A stretch of DNA of 34,659 nucleotides from NCBI GenBank assembly GCA_964606065.1, contig CAZSEX010000018.1:1-34659 (forward strand). The letters run 5' to 3'. The notes beneath the pieces are model-generated. The model saw only the letters and a program-made list of their open reading frames with translations. It did not search any database and had not been told where the DNA came from. This DNA comes from JAFGHJ01 sp964606065 (GTDB taxonomy: Bacteria; Hydrothermota; UBA3072). The position numbers and the translations under genes are program-made. Shown one piece after another: positions 32,272 to 34,659 of the stretch (the stretch's first letter is position 1; every line of letters begins with the position of its first letter).

Positions 32272-33072
32272 TTATTCATATTTCCAGTATTCTTTTACTA
32301 CGAAATTTTGCTTCTGTGATTGTTGTAATTCCTTTCTTAAATAGTATCGGTGTTGAAATCCGTTTATTACGATAATTCTTTTCCCTTGAAATTCTGTCGC
32401 ATATTTAATAATGTTTTTGACCATAGCTTTATTTCGTTTGTTCCAGTATTCTATAAGAGAGATAATGAACTCATTAAAATTTTTTAACTCAGGAATGATT
32501 TCTGTAAACTTAATATAATTGTTATGCTGATCTCGATTTTTTATGGCGCATATGGAATCTGCTGTCGCCGAATTTATAATCCTTGGATATTCCTGTAAAA
32601 GAGTTTCGTTAAGTTTATTATGTTTTAGGTGTATTGCAATCCGCTCTTTCAGAAAAGGCAAAGAGTCGTTCTTTTTGTTCTTTTCGATAAAATCATCTAA
32701 TTCTTTTAAAAAGGGTTTTAGCTGTTCGAAATAGCGGGTTTCTATATAATATTTATTGCGATTAGCTATATCATAATATCTAAGAAGTACTGAGGAATTT
32801 TCATCAAGATATTTTTTTACCATTATTGTCTCGAGGGTTGGATTCTCAATTTTTGGCACTAATTTGCAAAATTCTTCGGCGTTCCAGGAGATCGGATGTT
32901 CAAACAAAATTACATCAGGGTTCATCTTTTTTAATATATTCAGTCCATCTTCAAGGTCAAAATTTTCCGTTGCCCGGTGAACGGTTCCGAAGATGATAGC
33001 TTCAGTTTTAGGTAAGGTTTTTGATGAAAGTAAAATGGGTAATATTAATGTAATTGTGAGCCAATTTTCCAT
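32272..33072 (-). CDS. Exported TraB/PrgY/Tiki-like protein
   Basis: The 266-residue product has a hydrophobic signal segment (about 1-18). EAIIFGTVHR follows (GxxH at 29-32), then VILFEHP with a conserved-type glutamate (E58). Near the end is a strand followed by GFQH (238-241). The pair of GxxH motifs with an early Glu is the outline of the TraB/PrgY/Tiki superfamily, which includes metal-dependent proteases and DUF5694-like proteins. The match is by pattern only. AGGAGGAAC precedes the ATG, 19 bases after the upstream gene's stop, so it is co-transcribed with its neighbours. Confidence 0.62.
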   Translation of the reverse strand: MENWLTITLILPILLSSKTLPKTEAIIFGTVHRATENFDLEDGLNILKKMNPDVILFEHPISWNAEEFCKLVPKIENPTLETIMVKKYLDENSSVLLRYYDIANRNKYYIETRYFEQLKPFLKELDDFIEKNKKNDSLPFLKERIAIHLKHNKLNETLLQEYPRIINSATADSICAIKNRDQHNNYIKFTEIIPELKNFNEFIISLIEYWNKRNKAMVKNIIKYATEFQGKRIIVINGFQHRYYLRKELQQSQKQNFVVKEYWKYE

Positions 33073-33091
33073 TTATGTTCCTCCTGATTAA

Positions 33092-33862
33092 TTAATAGTT
33101 TTCATCGAACCCCGGACGCACAAATTCTCTTGCTTTCGGAAATATTTTTTCGATTTTCCTGCGTAATCGGTCGAGATGTACAAGAAAGTCGAGGGTTTCG
33201 TCCTCGCATTCCGGGAAATGGCGGTATATTTCTCCCCATGCGGCTATGGAACGGTCTATCGCGATTAACGCGACCTTCGCTGAGCCATTTCTGTCTTCCA
33301 TGAATTCGTTAGGATCCCCCTTAGCTGCGCGTGTTAGCTTGCTATGAATTTGATGTTGATACCAACGGATTATGTCTACCGCGTCTTTGATGCTGACAGC
33401 TTCTTTTGCTGGGTCTATATTGGGTGTATCGAGTTCGGCGGCTAAATTTAAATTCTCTTCTTTTTGTTTGAATAGATGATTGGATGATTTAAACCATTTT
33501 TCAACCATTTTGGAATATTTTTTAGCGGAAAGAAGGTGTTTTTCTTCTTCTTTATTTTTTTTCTTTCTTATTTCTTTTTTTGTTGCCGATTCGAATTCTA
33601 TAGAATCTAAATCGATACCCTTTTCAAGCGCGGATTCTTCTAACATTTCGAGTGTCAATTGAAAGACTTCGGAAAGGCTTTCCCAGAAAAGTTTGTTATT
33701 CATGTCTCGAGATTCATTGTCCGGAAACTGTTTTTCGCTTAAGGCGAAATTCATGCAGCGGGAACTAAAAGGACAGCGTTCACACCAGTAGTCGCAATAA
33801 TTATATATTCCGGGAATAAAATCAGGGTTTTCTGAAAGTTCTTTTATATCTTTTTTATCCAT
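33092..33862 (-). CDS. Uncharacterised protein with an N-terminal four-cysteine cluster
   Basis: I do not recognise a named family. The 256-residue protein has C23-x3-C27-x2-C30-x5-C36 (in YCDYWCERCPFSSRC) near its start, which should bind zinc or an Fe-S cluster. The remainder looks all-helical, with a lysine/glutamate-rich stretch (about 94-110) and a C-terminal RLRRKIEKIFPKAREFVRPGF. The CX3CX2C spacing equals that of radical-SAM enzymes, but no TIM barrel follows. It leads a three-gene operon with the TraB-like and Cdd1 genes. The ATG lies 10 bases after a -10 box with no Shine-Dalgarno. Confidence 0.7.
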   Translation of the reverse strand: MDKKDIKELSENPDFIPGIYNYCDYWCERCPFSSRCMNFALSEKQFPDNESRDMNNKLFWESLSEVFQLTLEMLEESALEKGIDLDSIEFESATKKEIRKKKNKEEEKHLLSAKKYSKMVEKWFKSSNHLFKQKEENLNLAAELDTPNIDPAKEAVSIKDAVDIIRWYQHQIHSKLTRAAKGDPNEFMEDRNGSAKVALIAIDRSIAAWGEIYRHFPECEDETLDFLVHLDRLRRKIEKIFPKAREFVRPGFDENY

Positions 33863-33872
33863 TTTATATTTA

Positions 33873-33900
33873 AAATTATTGTTTTATCTTTTCCTGTCAA
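33873..33900 (-). promoter_or_regulatory. Promoter of the Cys-cluster operon, near-leaderless
   Basis: Minus strand: TTGACA (33895-33900), a 16-bp spacer and TAATTT (33873-33878). The ATG at 33862 follows 10 bases after the -10 box, so the leader would be about 3-5 bases. Confidence 0.65.
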
Positions 33901-34377
33901 GAACTTTATTTTTTTGTTGTCTACAGGTGCTACATGTGAGTAAAAGAGCTCAGTGCTCACTGCTACAAAAATGTTGGAGTTGTCATTACGAACTCTTCTT
34001 CCTGCCATTCTCCAGCTTGACCCATGAAATAGAAGCACAATCAGGTAGGCAAGCTATTTCATAGGGTAAAGCAATCTTACTCGTAAAATAAAAAGCATGA
34101 TTGGGTTGGGTGATGGGTAATCTTGTGATAATCTGCTTGCCCTGTAGGGAGGAACAACCGTTCAGGGTGTAATCTCGTGGTTAAACCCTTGAGATTATTT
34201 CGCGTGGGTATGGCAAGATGTCGAACTCATAATAACAAAATAAACAAAAATAATGGGGTGTGGGGTGGCTTTGTGTCCTTTGCGGGCTTTGTGGTTCATA
34301 TTATGTGTTAGCGGTTTTACCGCGCTGTGTCTTTTGTGGTCTTTGTGGTTCGTTTTTTTTGTAAGGGGGATGGGGCG
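33901..34377. repeat. Repeat-rich spacer before trkH
   Basis: About 475 bases with no credible gene. It contains the palindrome at 34024-34062, a CCCTG/CAGGG and AATCTC/GAGATT mosaic at about 34139-34196, and two blocks of minus-strand CACAAAG repeats at 34265-34300 and 34321-34351 (gtcctttgcgggctttgtggtt and gtcttttgtggtctttgtggtt). The apparent minus-strand frame there, rich in NHK and GHK, is a translation of the repeat. Confidence 0.6.
34024..34062 (+). repeat. Palindromic intergenic element, copy 2
   Basis: ATGAAATAG (34024-34032) and CTATTTCAT (34054-34062) form a perfect 9-bp stem around 21 bases. The element is homologous to the inverted copy at 223-259, with 15 identical bases in a row from TGAAATAGAAGCACA. 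Confidence 0.65.
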
Positions 34378-34406
34378 TTGACATTTAAGGTTAAAATTCA
34401 TATTTT
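34378..34406 (+). promoter_or_regulatory. Promoter of the trkH-like gene, predicted leaderless
   Basis: TTGACA (34378-34383), a 17-bp spacer and TATTTT (34401-34406). ATG 34414 comes 7 bases later, with no Shine-Dalgarno. Confidence 0.6.
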
Positions 34407-34413
34407 GTAAAAA

Positions 34414-34659
34414 ATGAAAGTTAGAAAAGGATTATTAGCCCGATTTATTTATGAAATTTCTCCCGTTCTGGGGTACCTCGGTGTTATCTTGATATACGCT
34501 TCGTTTCTTTTTTTAATACCTTTAATAGTAGATTATTTATATTTAGGTGAGTTTGTAAATCTAAAATCCTTTTTAACACCGGCTTTGATTTCTCTTGCTT
34601 TAGGTGTATCTTTAAAGGGGCGAAAACCTTTAGAAAAAATAAATCACAAACAGGGTATG
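34414..34659 (+). CDS. trkH: Probable TrkH-family potassium uptake protein (5' part only)
   Basis: The frame runs open for 82 codons to the end of the window. It starts MKVRKGLLARFIYEISPVLG and has two hydrophobic segments: GVILIYASFLFLIPLIVDYLY, and one around ALISLALGVSL. This is the usual first helical hairpin of Trk/Ktr K+ transporter subunits (a G-x-L/I-x-x-x-S-x-x-x-L-x-P pattern). No selectivity-filter region is inside the window, so the call is tentative. Confidence 0.55.
   Translation, partial: MKVRKGLLARFIYEISPVLGYLGVILIYASFLFLIPLIVDYLYLGEFVNLKSFLTPALISLALGVSLKGRKPLEKINHKQGM

Noticed and set aside
34195..34401. A 68-residue minus-strand frame rich in NHK and GHK
   Set aside because: It is a direct translation of the CACAAAG repeats and has no start signals or family resemblance.
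1..34659. tRNA and rRNA genes
   Set aside because: I looked through the spacers for cloverleaf-like or rRNA-like conserved stretches and saw none; a covariance search would be needed to exclude small RNAs.

Overview
The window is an AT-rich bacterial scaffold, probably from a metagenome assembly because it contains an exact 100-base run of N at 17965-18064. The organism looks Gram-negative and meso-diaminopimelate based: MurE carries the DNPR signature, a diaminopimelate dehydrogenase is present, and there are lipoprotein and outer-membrane-like proteins. Stops are TAA, TGA and TAG in the ordinary way. The mixture of families (DUF5684, WG repeats, geranylgeranyl-reductase-like flavoprotein, abundant CACAAAG-type intergenic repeats) suggests an uncultivated FCB or WOR-3/TA06-like lineage. 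That placement is an impression, not a demonstration.

Layout. (1) 1-564: non-coding and repeat-rich. (2) 565-16267: a complete, tightly packed division and cell-wall (dcw) operon on the + strand, in the order mraZ rsmH ftsL ftsI murE murF mraY murD ftsW murG murC murB ftsQ ftsA ftsZ. It starts from a consensus promoter followed by three MraZ-type boxes. Many genes overlap; ddl and murA are not in the cluster. (3) 16548-17964: ligA, cut by the gap. (4) 18065-26196: accessory region with a DUF6364/PIN toxin-antitoxin pair, a beta-propeller lipoprotein, two small membrane proteins, a geranylgeranyl-reductase-like flavoprotein, a probable outer-membrane protein, ddh, a broken REP-associated (RAYT) transposase and a PspC protein. 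(5) 26197-33862, all on the - strand: a nine-repeat WG protein, the grpE-dnaK-dnaJ chaperone operon, a SpoIIAA/STAS-like protein, and a three-gene operon (Cys-cluster protein, TraB/Tiki-like protein, Cdd1 helix-hairpin-helix protein). (6) 33901-34659: a repeat-rich spacer and the start of a probable trkH.

How the genes work together. The dcw genes make UDP-MurNAc-pentapeptide and lipid II (MurB, MurC, MurD, MurE, MurF, MraY, MurG) and build the septum (FtsZ, FtsA, FtsQ, FtsL, FtsW, FtsI). Ddh supplies the meso-DAP that MurE adds. GrpE, DnaK and DnaJ form one chaperone machine.

The most interesting signals are regulatory. Promoters in the window are unusually legible (TTGACA, mostly a 16-bp spacer, TATAAT-like). 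In at least five cases the start codon lies only 6-10 bases after the -10 box with no Shine-Dalgarno sequence, which predicts leaderless mRNAs; a sixth has a leader of only about 8 bases. Other points worth a second look are an altered D-Glu/UMA-site loop in MurD, an altered T7 loop and doubled tail peptide in FtsZ, a 149-bp out-of-frame ftsW/murG overlap, and two families of intergenic repeats.
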